A DNA stretch of 64,000 bases. It comes from Catenulispora sp. GP43 (GTDB lineage: Bacteria; Actinomycetota; Actinomycetes; Streptomycetales; Catenulisporaceae). Shown piece after piece: positions 49,186 to 58,398 of this stretch. The stretch's first letter is position 1, and each line of letters opens with the position of its first letter. The stretch spans positions 62,001 to 126,000 of the forward strand of contig NZ_JBGCCT010000015.1 of NCBI RefSeq assembly GCF_041260665.1, read 5' to 3'. The position numbers and the translations under genes are program-made. The notes beneath the pieces were generated by a model. That model made no database searches, was not told the origin of the DNA, and saw nothing but the letters and a program-made list of their open reading frames with translations.

Positions 49186-52100
49186 GTGCAGATCGCGATG
49201 CTGGGGCCTTTGGAAATCCGCACCGAGGCCGGCGGCTCGGCCGACGTGCCCGGCGCGCGGCTGCGCGGGGTGCTGATCGCGCTCGCGCTCAGGCCGAACC
49301 AGGTGGTGCCGAAGGCCTCGCTGGTGGACTGGGTCTGGGGCGAGAACCCGCCGGCCGACGCCGCCAACGCCTTGCAGCGCCTGGTCTCCCGGCTGCGCAA
49401 AGCTCTGCCGGACACGGCGATCGACGGGCTCACCGACGGCTACCGCCTGGCCGTGGACCCCGACGCCGTGGACGCGGTGCGCTTCGAGCGCCTGGTGAGC
49501 GCGAGCCAGGCCGCCGGCCAGGACGTCTCGGAGCGGGCCCGGCTGCTGCGTGAGGCGTTCGCGCTCTGGCGGGGCGATGCGATGCAGGACGTCGGCCTTC
49601 AGGAAAGCGGTGCTTTCGAGGCCGTGGTGGTCCGGCTGGAAGGACTGCGGCTGACCGCCGGCGAGGAGCGCTTCGACGCCGAACTCGCCCTCGGGCGCGG
49701 CGCGGGGCTGGTCACCGAGCTGACCGACCTGGTCGCCGCGCATCCCACCCGGGAGCGGCTGGTCTCGGCCCTGATGCGCGCGCTCAACGCCGCCGGCCGC
49801 GACAGCGAGGCGCTGCAGGTGTATCAGCGCACGAGGGAGGCACTGGCCGACGAGCTCGGCGTCGATCCCTCCCCGGAGCTCTCGGCGCTGCACGTCTCCC
49901 TGCTGCGCGGCGAACTCGGCGGCCGCCGGGAGGAGACCCGCAAGACCAACCTGCGCACCGAGCTGACCAGCTTCGTCGGCCGGGAGGCCGAGGTGGCGGC
50001 GGTCCGCGCGCTGGTGGAGGGGAACCGGCTGGCCACCGTCATCGGTCCGGGCGGCGCCGGGAAGACCCGGCTGGCCGTGGAGACCGCGCGCGCGGCGCTC
50101 GGCGGGCTGCCGGACGGGGCCTGGCTGGTCGAACTCGCGGCGATCGGGCCCGACGCCGACGTGGCCCAGGCCGCGCTGTCCGGACTGGGCCTGCGCGACA
50201 CCCTGCACGGCGAGAACCCGAGCGCCGGGCCGACCGAGCGCTTCATCGCGGCGATGCGCGAGCGGCGGGCCCTGATCGTCCTGGACAACTGCGAGCACGT
50301 CATCGAGTCGGCGGCGCTGTTCGCGCACCGGGTCCTCGGCGAGTGCCGGGAGCTGCGGATCCTGGCCACCAGCCGCGAACCGCTCGGCATCACCGGCGAG
50401 GTGCTGTGGCCGGTGACGCCGCTGGCACTGCCGGCCGAGGACGCGACGCCGGAGGAGATCGAGTCCTCCCCCGCCGTGCGGCTGCTGCGGGACCGGGCCC
50501 AGGCCGTGCGCCGGGACCTGGCCGTGGACGTGCGGCAGCTGGCGACGATGGCCCGGGTATGCCGGGCGCTGGACGGCATGCCGCTGGCCATCGAACTGGC
50601 CGCGGCCCGGCTGCGGACCATGTCGGTGGAGCAGTTGGCCGGCCGCCTGGACGACCGGTTCCGGCTGCTCACCGGCGGCAGCCGGATCGCGCTGCCGCGG
50701 CACCGGACGCTGCGCGCGGTGGTGGACTGGAGCTGGGAGCTGCTGTCCGACGACGAACGCGCGGTGCTGCGCCGGCTCTCGGTGTTCGCCGGCGGGGCCG
50801 GTGTGGAGGCGGCCGAGCACGTCTGCTCCGGCCAGGAGATCGAGCCGGACTTCGTCCTGGAGCACCTGACCACGCTGACCGAGAAGTCGCTGCTGGTGGC
50901 GGACGACATGGAGGGCGACGCCCCGCGCTTCCGGATGAGCGGCACGATCCGCGAGTACGCCGGGCAGCGCCTCGCCGAAGCCGGCGAACAGGAATCGGCC
51001 CGCCAGGCCCACCTGGACTTCTTCACCCTGCTGACCGAGACCGCCGAGCCGCGCCTGCGTCTGCGCGAACAGGTGGCGTGGCTCGCGGCGCTCCAGACCG
51101 AGCACGACAACATCGCCGCCGCGATGCGCGGCGCGCTCGCGGCCGGCGAAGCCCAGCCGGCGATGCGCCTCGGGGCCGCCTCCGGCTGGTACTGGTGGCT
51201 GGCCGGGTACCGGACCGAGGGCCTGGAACTGCTCACCGCCGCCGCCGCGCTGCCCGGCCGGACCTCGGCCGAGGTCCGGGCGCTGGTCTACGCGCTGATC
51301 GTGATGTTCGTGACCTCCGGCCGCGGTGACGAGCACTCCGCCGAGGACTGGATCCACAAGGCCTACGAGGCCAGCCACCAGGTCGAGCCCGGGACCCGCA
51401 AGCACCCCGGGATGGCGCTCGTCGAGCCGCTGGAGCGCATGCTCCGAAACCCGGCCGAGGCGCTGTCGGCGTTCGAGCCGCAGCTGGACGACGACGATCC
51501 CTGGGTGCGCGCGCTGGCCCGGCTCCAGACCGGGAAGATCCGGGTGATGTACGGCCACGGCGGGCTGGACGCGGACGAGCACCTGGAGACTGCGTTGCGG
51601 GAGTTCCGCGCGCTCGGCGAGCGGTTCGGGATCTCCCTGGGCCTGACCGAGCTGGCCGACCGGATCGCGGTGCGCGGCGAGTTCGCCAGAGCCGCCGAGC
51701 TCTACCGGGAGGCGGTCGCGGTCGTCGCCGAGGTCGGCGCCCCCGAGGAGGTCATCCGGATGCGGGCCCGGCAGGCGCTGATGCTCTGGATGGCCGGGGA
51801 CCGGGACGCCGCGGCGGCCGCGATCGCCGACGGCGAGCGGAGCGCGCAGCGCGTGACCTGGCCCGGCGCGCTGGCCGAGCTGGCGCTGGCGAAGGTGGAC
51901 CTGGCCCGCTGGGCCGGCGACCCGGCCGGGGCCCGGCAGCAGATCGAGGCGGCCACGTCCCTGCTCGGCGCCGAGGCGGAGCAGGCGCACTACCGCGCGC
52001 TGCGGCTCGACCTGCTCGCCCGGGTCACCGACGACCTGGACCAGGCCCGGGCGCACGGCGCGGCGGCGCTGGCGGCGGCGAACGAGGTGGGGCTCCCGCT

Positions 52101-52347
52101 GCTGACCGCCATGGCGGTGGTCGGACTGGCGGATCTGGCGCTGCGCCGCGACCAGCCCGAGCAGGCGGCGCTGCTGCTCGGCGCGGCCGCGGCCCTGCGC
52201 GGACTGCCGGACAGCGCGCATCCCGACGTGGCGCGCATCGAGGCCGAAGCGCGGAACCGCCTCGGCGACACGGGGTTCGCCGAGGCGGTTCTGGAGGGGA
52301 CGCGGACCGAGCTCTCCGAGCTCACTCAGGTCACGCTCGCTTCTTGA
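49186..52347 (+). CDS. AfsR/SARP-like BTAD regulator with NB-ARC ATPase and TPR tail
   Basis: GTG 49186 (MQIAMLGPLEI) is the usual start of the family; the frame is open further upstream. The 1053-residue protein has an OmpR-type winged helix (about 1-95) and a BTAD domain (about 95-245, ending LGVDPSPELSALHVSLLRGE). An NB-ARC STAND ATPase follows, with GPGGAGKTRLA (about 286) and LIVLDNCEHV (about 364), then a C-terminal TPR-like half. Such regulators control secondary metabolism. It overlaps the convergent ABC permease gene by 17 bp at the 3' ends. Confidence 0.87.
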   Translation: MQIAMLGPLEIRTEAGGSADVPGARLRGVLIALALRPNQVVPKASLVDWVWGENPPADAANALQRLVSRLRKALPDTAIDGLTDGYRLAVDPDAVDAVRFERLVSASQAAGQDVSERARLLREAFALWRGDAMQDVGLQESGAFEAVVVRLEGLRLTAGEERFDAELALGRGAGLVTELTDLVAAHPTRERLVSALMRALNAAGRDSEALQVYQRTREALADELGVDPSPELSALHVSLLRGELGGRREETRKTNLRTELTSFVGREAEVAAVRALVEGNRLATVIGPGGAGKTRLAVETARAALGGLPDGAWLVELAAIGPDADVAQAALSGLGLRDTLHGENPSAGPTERFIAAMRERRALIVLDNCEHVIESAALFAHRVLGECRELRILATSREPLGITGEVLWPVTPLALPAEDATPEEIESSPAVRLLRDRAQAVRRDLAVDVRQLATMARVCRALDGMPLAIELAAARLRTMSVEQLAGRLDDRFRLLTGGSRIALPRHRTLRAVVDWSWELLSDDERAVLRRLSVFAGGAGVEAAEHVCSGQEIEPDFVLEHLTTLTEKSLLVADDMEGDAPRFRMSGTIREYAGQRLAEAGEQESARQAHLDFFTLLTETAEPRLRLREQVAWLAALQTEHDNIAAAMRGALAAGEAQPAMRLGAASGWYWWLAGYRTEGLELLTAAAALPGRTSAEVRALVYALIVMFVTSGRGDEHSAEDWIHKAYEASHQVEPGTRKHPGMALVEPLERMLRNPAEALSAFEPQLDDDDPWVRALARLQTGKIRVMYGHGGLDADEHLETALREFRALGERFGISLGLTELADRIAVRGEFARAAELYREAVAVVAEVGAPEEVIRMRARQALMLWMAGDRDAAAAAIADGERSAQRVTWPGALAELALAKVDLARWAGDPAGARQQIEAATSLLGAEAEQAHYRALRLDLLARVTDDLDQARAHGAAALAAANEVGLPLLTAMAVVGLADLALRRDQPEQAALLLGAAAALRGLPDSAHPDVARIEAEARNRLGDTGFAEAVLEGTRTELSELTQVTLAS

Positions 52348-53095
52348 AGGTCGACACCGCCCACAGGTAGCCCAGGAGCGCGAACCCGACGCACCAGGCC
52401 AGGGCCTGCACGGTGTGGCTGGTGGAGATGTGGCCGCCGGACAGCAGCCCGCGCAGGGTCTCGATGATCGGTGTGAAGGGCTGGTACTCGGCGAACTGCT
52501 TGATGCCGGTCTTCATGGTGGCGGCCGGAACGAACGCGCTGCTCAGGAAGGGCAGCATGATCAGCGGGACGGTCGCCAGCCCGGCGGACTCCACCGACTT
52601 GGCGGCCAGGCCCATGGCCACGGTGAGCCAGCTGGTGGCGAAGGCCAGCAGCAGCACCAGCCCTATCGCGGCGAGCCAGTCCAGCGCGCTGCCGTGGGAC
52701 CGGAAGCCCATCGCGAAACCGACGCCGATGATGGCCCCGACGGCGATCACCGCCCGGAAGGTGGTGGCGACCACGTGGCCGGTGAGCACCGCGCCCCGGG
52801 AGACGTCCATGGTCTTGAACCGGTTGATGATGCCCTTGGTCAGGTCGTCGTTCACCGAGGCCGCGGTCGGGCCCAGGCCGTAGGTGATGGCCATGACGAT
52901 CAGGCCGGGCACCGCGTAGTCGACGTAACTGCCGGGGACCTTGAACGCGCCGCCGAAGACGTACACGAACATCAGCATCATGACGATGGGGAACAGGATG
53001 GCGTTGAAGACGGTGATCGGGTTGCGGACGGTGTGGCGGAAGTTGCGGCGGAGCATGATCGCGGAGTCGCCGAACGCGGTGGACACGCTGCTCAT
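52331..53095 (-). CDS. ABC-2 type exporter permease, DrrB-like
   Basis: This 254-residue protein has six hydrophobic segments and the ABC-2 family pattern. NPITVFNAILFPIVMMLMF opens it, KGIINRFKTMDVSRGAVL forms the coupling region, and FLSSAFVPAATMKTGIKQFA ... YQPFTPIIETLRGLL is the C-terminal motif. It starts 2 bp after the ATPase stop, so both are made together as a DrrAB-type drug exporter. Confidence 0.87.
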   Translation of the reverse strand: MSSVSTAFGDSAIMLRRNFRHTVRNPITVFNAILFPIVMMLMFVYVFGGAFKVPGSYVDYAVPGLIVMAITYGLGPTAASVNDDLTKGIINRFKTMDVSRGAVLTGHVVATTFRAVIAVGAIIGVGFAMGFRSHGSALDWLAAIGLVLLLAFATSWLTVAMGLAAKSVESAGLATVPLIMLPFLSSAFVPAATMKTGIKQFAEYQPFTPIIETLRGLLSGGHISTSHTVQALAWCVGFALLGYLWAVSTFKKRA

Positions 53096-53097
53096 GA

Positions 53098-54066
53098 TTA
53101 CTTCTCCTCGCTGACCGCGGTCGCGGCGGTGTCGGTGTTGGTTGCGGTGGTGGCGTGGCCGGTCAGGGCCAGGAAGACGTCGTCGAGGTCCGGCGTGTGC
53201 ACGGAGAACTCCTCGGAGTCGATCGAGTGCTCGTCGAGCCGGCCCAGCAGTGCCCGCAGGGAGCGCGAGGTGCCGTCGCTCGGCACCCGCAGGGACAGTT
53301 CGGCATCGTCGCGCGTGGCTCCGTCCAGGATCCGCGCCGCGCTGTCGAGCTCGGCGGCGGTCGCGAACCTCAGCCGCACGTGGGTGCCGGGGATCTGGCG
53401 CTTGAGCTCATCGGCGGTGCCCTGCGCGACGATGCGGCCGCCGTCGAGCACCGCTATCCGGTCGGCCAGGTGGTCGGCCTCCTCCAGGTACTGGGTGGTC
53501 AGGAAGATGGTGGTGCCCTCGGCGACCAGCTCGCGGACGATCTCCCACATGGTGCGCCGGCTGCGCGGGTCCAGCCCGGTGGTCGGCTCGTCGAGGAAGA
53601 TGATCCGCGGGCTGCCGACCAGCGTCATGGCCAGGTCGAGCTTGCGGCGCATGCCGCCGGAGTAGGCCGAGGCCTGCTTGTCCGCGGCCTCGGTGAGCTC
53701 GAAGCGCTCCAGCAGCTGCGAGACCAGGTCGCCGGCGGAGCGGATCCGCTTCAGGTCGGCCATCATCCGCAGGTTCTCCCGGCCGGTCAGCAGTTCGTCG
53801 ACCGCGGCGAACTGCCCGGTCACGCCGATGGCCGAGCGCACCTGCCTGGTTTGGGTGGCGACGTCGTAGCCCGCCACCCGCACGGTTCCGGCGTCCGCCT
53901 TCATCAGCGTCGTCAGCACGTTCACCGTGGTCGTCTTGCCGGCGCCGTTCGGGCCGAGCATCGAGAAGACCGATCCCTGGGCGACCTCGAAGCCGATGCC
54001 GTCGAGCACGACCTTGTCGCCGTACGTCTTGTGCAGTCCGGTGACTGCGATGGCTGCGTTTTCCAT
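53098..54066 (-). CDS. ABC exporter ATPase, DrrA-like
   Basis: This 322-residue ATPase from ATG 54066 has Walker A GPNGAGKTTT (about 39-48), Q-loop TGQFAAVDELLTG, signature YSGGMRRKLDLA and Walker B IIFLDEPTTGLD. A C-terminal extension of about 90 residues, as in daunorubicin-resistance DrrA, is present. With the adjacent permease it forms an exporter of hydrophobic compounds. The promoter lies in the 107-bp gap shared with the divergent small secreted protein gene. Confidence 0.9.
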   Translation of the reverse strand: MENAAIAVTGLHKTYGDKVVLDGIGFEVAQGSVFSMLGPNGAGKTTTVNVLTTLMKADAGTVRVAGYDVATQTRQVRSAIGVTGQFAAVDELLTGRENLRMMADLKRIRSAGDLVSQLLERFELTEAADKQASAYSGGMRRKLDLAMTLVGSPRIIFLDEPTTGLDPRSRRTMWEIVRELVAEGTTIFLTTQYLEEADHLADRIAVLDGGRIVAQGTADELKRQIPGTHVRLRFATAAELDSAARILDGATRDDAELSLRVPSDGTSRSLRALLGRLDEHSIDSEEFSVHTPDLDDVFLALTGHATTATNTDTAATAVSEEK

Positions 54067-54173
54067 GGCCCCACCATCGCCAGCGGCCCTGACGCGCTCC
54101 TGACACGGGCCTGACACGGCCCCAACGGACCATCCCGCATGCCGCGAGACCTGGGGCGGCATAGGACTAGAAC

Positions 54174-54461
54174 ATGATCAGAACGGCGCGGACCGTCGCC
54201 CTCCTGACGGCCCTGGCCTTCGGCGCCGTCGCCGGCCCGATCGGCGCGGCCACCACGCCCCAGGCCCAGGCGGCGCTTCGCCCCGCGACCACCACCGCGC
54301 CCAGCAATCCCGGCCTCGTGGGCGAACTGCTCGAAGGGGTGCTGGCGCCCCTGGCTCCGGTCGTCGACGCCGTCCTCACCGGCTTCGACGAGGCGTTCAC
54401 CGTCACCGGCAACGCGTTGATCCACATGTTCGTGCCAACCCAAGCCGGGCCCGGATCCTGA
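54174..54461 (+). CDS. Small secreted protein, function unknown
   Basis: The 95-residue precursor has a Sec signal peptide (VALLTALAFGAVAGPIGAA). The mature region contains amphipathic helices (LVGELLEGVLAPLAPVVDAV ... FDEAFTVTGNALIHMF) and no cysteine. I do not recognise a family. It is divergent from the DrrA-like gene. Confidence 0.55.
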   Translation: MIRTARTVALLTALAFGAVAGPIGAATTPQAQAALRPATTTAPSNPGLVGELLEGVLAPLAPVVDAVLTGFDEAFTVTGNALIHMFVPTQAGPGS

Positions 54462-54505
54462 ACAGGGATGGACCCGCCACACCCCGGCGCTAGTACGATC
54501 AACGA

Positions 54506-55042
54506 ATGTCCGAAATGATCGAGACGACCCCGGGCTGGTTCGCCCCGGGCGAGCTGGAGCAGATCCGCGCCCACCTGCCGATCGTCTACGTCCAGGCGGT
54601 CCCGGTGCGCGTCGACGCGGCCGGCGAGGTGACCAGCGTCGGGCTGCTCCTGCGCATCTCCCCCGACGGGGAGATCACCCGCAGCCTGGTCTCCGGGCGC
54701 GTGCTGCACCACGAGCGGCTGCGCGACGCCCTGCTGCGCCACCTGGAGAAGGACCTCGGACCGGTCGCGCTGCCGAACGTGCCGGCGTCCCTGCAGCCCT
54801 TCACCGTCGCCGAGTACTTCCCCACCGCGGGCGTCACGCCGTACCACGACCCGCGGCAGCACGCGGTGGCGCTGGCGTACGTGGTGCCGGTGAACGGCGA
54901 CTGCTCGCCCCGGCAGGACGCGCTCGACCTGGTGTGGCTCACGCCGCAGGAGGCGAGTTCGGACGCCATCCAGCACGACATGCACGGCGGGCAGGGGACG
55001 CTGCTGCGGCAGGCGCTGGCGCACGTCGGGTGTCTGAGCTGA
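54506..55042 (+). CDS. NUDIX-like DUF4916 protein
   Basis: The 178-residue protein starts at ATG 54506 and resembles the actinobacterial DUF4916 (NUDIX hydrolase-like) family: WFAPGELEQIRAHLPIVYVQ, VTSVGLLLRISPDGEITRSL, and VALAYVVPVNGDCSPRQDAL with VWLTPQEA. The standard NUDIX box (G-x5-E-x7-R-E-x2-E-E) is not intact; the corresponding region is SGRVLHHERLRDALLRHLEK. Activity on nucleoside diphosphate compounds is therefore uncertain. It is a single gene. Confidence 0.75.
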   Translation: MSEMIETTPGWFAPGELEQIRAHLPIVYVQAVPVRVDAAGEVTSVGLLLRISPDGEITRSLVSGRVLHHERLRDALLRHLEKDLGPVALPNVPASLQPFTVAEYFPTAGVTPYHDPRQHAVALAYVVPVNGDCSPRQDALDLVWLTPQEASSDAIQHDMHGGQGTLLRQALAHVGCLS

Positions 55043-55111
55043 GGCTGTGACACAGCGGGCCGGTGCCGGGACTGCGAATCCCGGCGCCGGCCTTCGCCGC
55101 GGCCGCCGGCA

Positions 55112-56536
55112 CTACGGCAGCCGCGCCGCCATGCTCGCCAGGATCGCGGCGTCACCGCCGGTCGCGGTGTCGCCCTGCTCAAAGTTGATCATCATCCAGG
55201 CGACATGCGAGCCCTTGATCACGCAGTACAGGTGCTCGTAGCTGGGCCCCGGCGTGTCCGTGGCCAACAGCGAGAAACCGGTGTCGGTTGTGGCGCCGAC
55301 CGTGAGCTTGCGCCTGGTCTGCCCGCCGGAGCCGTCCGCGAACTGGCAGCCGTGCAGGCCGATGACCACCCGGGCCGAGGTGAACGCCGCCTGCGCCTGC
55401 TCCGCGCCGCCCGGGAACGAGACGATGTGCTCGTCCGCGCTGGAGTACAGATAGTTCGAGCCCGGATAGACCGGCGTGGTCGACGGAGTCCCGTGGTAGC
55501 TGCGGGTCAGGACGTCGGCGCCGTCCTGGGCGACGAGATCCTCGCCGTCGTCGATCGCCGCGCAGAGGTTCGCCGGTTTCTTTCCCGAAGGGGCCTCCTG
55601 CTGGCCGCCAAACGGGACCCAGCCGTGGGAGCGGTCGGCCGTCGCGAACGGGATCTGCGAGGGATCCAGCCAAGCCGAGGCGGGCAGCGTGTTCGCGGGA
55701 GGGGCCGTGACCGGGTCCGGAACCGGGGTCCGGCCCTCGAGGCGGTCGGCCATGCGCTGGAGCGCGGCCTGGTCGTCGGAGCTGTCGTAGGGCTTGCCGC
55801 TGCCTTGGAAGGCGTAGAACCAGTAGGCGATGTCGCTGCCGGACAAGACGATCATCCTGTGCAGCGACGCCGTCCCCGAGCTGGCGTCCTGCCAGGCGGC
55901 GCCGTCGGTGACCGTCGCGGTCACGTGAGCGCTGGAGCAGGTGGCCAGGTCGGGCTTGAGGATGTCGTAGTCCGCGCGCGCCGCCGCGGCCGAGGCGTAG
56001 TGATAGATGCTCTCCGACGCGTCCGACTCGTCGGCGGCGGCGGAGTAGTCCGCGCTGTCCTCGGACTGCGAATGGACCTGCTGGAAGTTCTTCAAAGTCG
56101 GGTCGAAGCCGCAGACGGACGGTACGGTGCCGCCTGCCCTGGAGCCCAGGTGCGTCCCGACCGAGCTCCACTGGAACAGCGCCGGCTGCGGAAGCTCGGA
56201 GGGCTGCATGAGCGCGGACAGGCCGGTGCGGTTCGCCGAGACGACGGCCTGGTGCGGCCCCGATGCCGACCCTGATGCCGATGCCGATGCCGTCGCCGAC
56301 GGCGGGCTCGGAACCGGCATGGTCGGCGCCGGACGCCCCGCGGCACCGCCGCCGACGCCCAGCGCGACCCCGGCGGCGAGCGCGCAGACCGCGACGGCCG
56401 AGGTGGCGGCGGTGAACCGGTGGCGGCGGCGCCGGGCCCGGCCCAGGGTCTCGATCACGGTGGCCGGTGCCGGGCGAGCCAGGCCGCGTCCCTCGGCGTC
56501 CAGGGCTTCGAGCAGGGAGGCGAAGTTCTCAGGCAC
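55112..56536 (-). CDS. Membrane-anchored anti-sigma-like/sensor protein paired with SigE-family sigma factor
   Basis: The 474-residue protein overlaps the sigma factor stop by 8 bp. Residues 1-40 are cytoplasmic and basic (LGRARRRRHR), one membrane helix covers 41-64, and a Ser/Ala-rich linker leads to a large extracellular domain. That domain holds two similar halves (SVCGFDPTLKNFQQ... and NLCAAIDDGEDLV...), with cysteines and AYWFYAFQGSG/VAWMMINFEQG motifs. The layout is that of proteins encoded beside SigE-family sigma factors in actinomycetes. Whether it inhibits the sigma factor is inferred; no zinc-binding anti-sigma motif is seen. Confidence 0.7.
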   Translation of the reverse strand: MPENFASLLEALDAEGRGLARPAPATVIETLGRARRRRHRFTAATSAVAVCALAAGVALGVGGGAAGRPAPTMPVPSPPSATASASASGSASGPHQAVVSANRTGLSALMQPSELPQPALFQWSSVGTHLGSRAGGTVPSVCGFDPTLKNFQQVHSQSEDSADYSAAADESDASESIYHYASAAAARADYDILKPDLATCSSAHVTATVTDGAAWQDASSGTASLHRMIVLSGSDIAYWFYAFQGSGKPYDSSDDQAALQRMADRLEGRTPVPDPVTAPPANTLPASAWLDPSQIPFATADRSHGWVPFGGQQEAPSGKKPANLCAAIDDGEDLVAQDGADVLTRSYHGTPSTTPVYPGSNYLYSSADEHIVSFPGGAEQAQAAFTSARVVIGLHGCQFADGSGGQTRRKLTVGATTDTGFSLLATDTPGPSYEHLYCVIKGSHVAWMMINFEQGDTATGGDAAILASMAARLP

Positions 56537-57083
56537 CGGAGACCATTCCCTTCTTCGTGAGGGGCGCCGAGGGCCGGCTGTCGTCCTCGTCGTCGGCGAA
56601 CTCTGAGACGTAAGGCGCGAGCGCCTTGCGGCCGCGCGAGAGCCGCGCCTTCACCGTGCCGGCCGGCGCGCCGGTCTCGGTGGCGATCTCGGTCACGGTC
56701 AGGCCCAGCATGTGGAACAGGACCAGGGCGCGCCGCTGCTCGGCGGGGATCCGGCGCAACGCGTCGACCACGACGAGCCGGTCCGGCGACAGGTCCGGGA
56801 CGTGCGCGCCGGCACCGCCGCTCGTACGGTGCGCGCTGACCCGATTGCGCGTCTTGCGCCAGGCGCTCATCGCGACGCGGAAGCCGACCGTGCGGACCCA
56901 CGCCTCGGGGTCGTCGTAGGCCCGGACCCGGGACCAGCGCAGCCAGGCCCGGGTATACGCCTCCTGCGCCGCGTCCTCGGCTTCGGCGACGCTGCCCAGC
57001 ACCACGTAGAGGTACCCCACGACACGGGTCGCCGACGCCGTGTAGAACCCTGCGAAATCGTTCGATTCAGCCTCTTCGGCCAC
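56529..57083 (-). CDS. SigE-family ECF RNA polymerase sigma factor
   Basis: GTG 57083 follows GAGGGG. The 184-residue protein has sigma region 2 (FAGFYTASATRVVGYLYVVL ... AEDAAQEAYTRAWLRW). Region 4 follows (LRRIPAEQRRALVLFHMLGL then TVTEIATETGAPAGTVKARL). Length and sequence match the actinobacterial SigE (ECF41-unrelated, TIGR02983-type) group. It is cotranscribed with the membrane protein downstream and probably relays an envelope signal. Confidence 0.88.
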   Translation of the reverse strand: MAEEAESNDFAGFYTASATRVVGYLYVVLGSVAEAEDAAQEAYTRAWLRWSRVRAYDDPEAWVRTVGFRVAMSAWRKTRNRVSAHRTSGGAGAHVPDLSPDRLVVVDALRRIPAEQRRALVLFHMLGLTVTEIATETGAPAGTVKARLSRGRKALAPYVSEFADDEDDSRPSAPLTKKGMVSGA

Positions 57084-57190
57084 GGCACCCCTCGCTCCGG
57101 TCAGTCCGGCATCCGTACACCGGCTCGGGAAGACACTCCCGAGCCAGCGATCCGGTTGCACGCTCGGCGCCGCGGATCCGACGGCCCGGA

Positions 57191-57364
57191 TCAGGCCTCG
57201 GCGGGAAGCGCCGCCGCCTCGGCCGGACGCGCCTGCCCCGCCCGGCGCCGGGCCAGTCTGCCGGAGAAGCGGTAGCCGGCCACCGTCACGGCCAGCACCG
57301 CGGCCGTCTCGGCGGTGCCCTCGACCCACGTCGAGGCCGACACATCCTTCTGCCCCAGCTTGGG
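57191..57364 (-). pseudogene. C-terminal fragment of a membrane protein
   Basis: Reading from stop TGA (57193-57191) back, the minus strand encodes STTLPKLGQKDVSASTWVEG, then a hydrophobic stretch (TAETAAVLAVTVAGYRFSG) and a basic/Ala-rich tail (RLARRRAGQARPAEAAALPA). It looks like the end of a small membrane protein. Its upstream part is lost where the truncated MFS gene begins in the opposite direction. Confidence 0.45.
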
Positions 57365-57366
57365 CA

Positions 57367-58338
57367 GCGTGGTCGATCGTGGCCGGGTGCGGGCTGGCGG
57401 TCAGGCCGACGCTGGGCGGTCTGGCCGTCCAGACGCTGGGGTGGCAGTCGATCTTCTGGGTCAACGTGCCGATCAGCGCGGCCGCGCTCGCGCTCACGCT
57501 GCGCCACGTGCCGGAGTCCCGCAACCCGCGGGCCCGCACGCTGGACCCGCTGGGCCAGGTCCTGGCCGTCGTCTCGCTCGGACTGCTGACCTTCCTGGCC
57601 GTCCAGGGCCGCGAGCTGGGCTGGACCTCGCCGGCGGCGCTGCTGTGCGCGGCGGGCTGCGTGGCCGGGCCGCTCGCTTTCATCGCGGTCGAGCGGCGGC
57701 GGCGCGAGCCGATGGTCCCGCTGCGGCTGCTGCGGCGCGGGCAGCTGCCGGTGGCGGTGGTCGTCGCGGCGGCCATGACCTTCGGCATGTACGGCCTGTT
57801 CATGCTGGCCAGCCTGATGTTCCAGCAGGAACGCGGCGCCTCCGCGCTCGGCGCGGGCCTGGCGATGCTGCCGCTGGCGGTGGCCGCGACGGCCTTGTCG
57901 CCGCTGACCGGACGCCTGGTCACGCGGCACGGCCCGCGCCTGCCGATGACCGCCGGCATGGCCGCGATGGGATCGGGCGTCCTGATGTTCGCGGTCGCCG
58001 GGGCCGATGCGAACCTGCTGGTCCTGGAGATCGCCTTCACCGTCATCGGCGTCGGCCTGGCCCTGAACACGGGGCCCGTGGTCGGGGTCGCGGTGTCGGC
58101 GGTGGCGCCGGAGCTGGCCGGGCTGGCCTCGGGCATCGCCAACCTGGCGCGGATGTTCGGCGCCACGCTGGGCGTCGCGGTTCAGGGGACGGTCATGGCC
58201 ATCGCGTCGGGCGGAACGGCGAGCGGCCCGCATTTCGTGCACGGCCTGCGGGCGGCGGTGACGATCGGGTGCGCTGTGGAGTTCGCCGGCGCCGTGGTCG
58301 CGTTCCGGTTCGTGCGCGACGCCCGCGCGAGTCAGTGA
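57367..58338 (+). pseudogene. 5'-truncated DHA2 MFS exporter gene
   Basis: Homology to EmrB/QacA-type exporters begins abruptly at WSIVAGCGLAVRPTLGG (motif C region of helix 5), and the first about 140 residues are missing. The remaining about 320 residues look intact: GLAVQTLGWQSIFWVNVPIS, LFMLASLMFQQERGASALGA and LARMFGATLGVAVQGTVMA. In motif C the usual G-P is replaced by R-P. Translation from GTG 57379 is possible but would lack four helices, so a working transporter is unlikely. The break faces a truncated minus-strand gene. Confidence 0.7.
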
Positions 58339-58398
58339 TCGAGTACCAGCCGGCCGACCAGTGCAGCCGTCAGGGCTTCACTTGCAACCGTCAGCGCT

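Noticed and set aside
49027-52221. A long minus-strand frame antisense to the BTAD regulator
   Set aside because: It is a shadow frame; the plus strand has intact winged-helix, BTAD and NB-ARC motifs.
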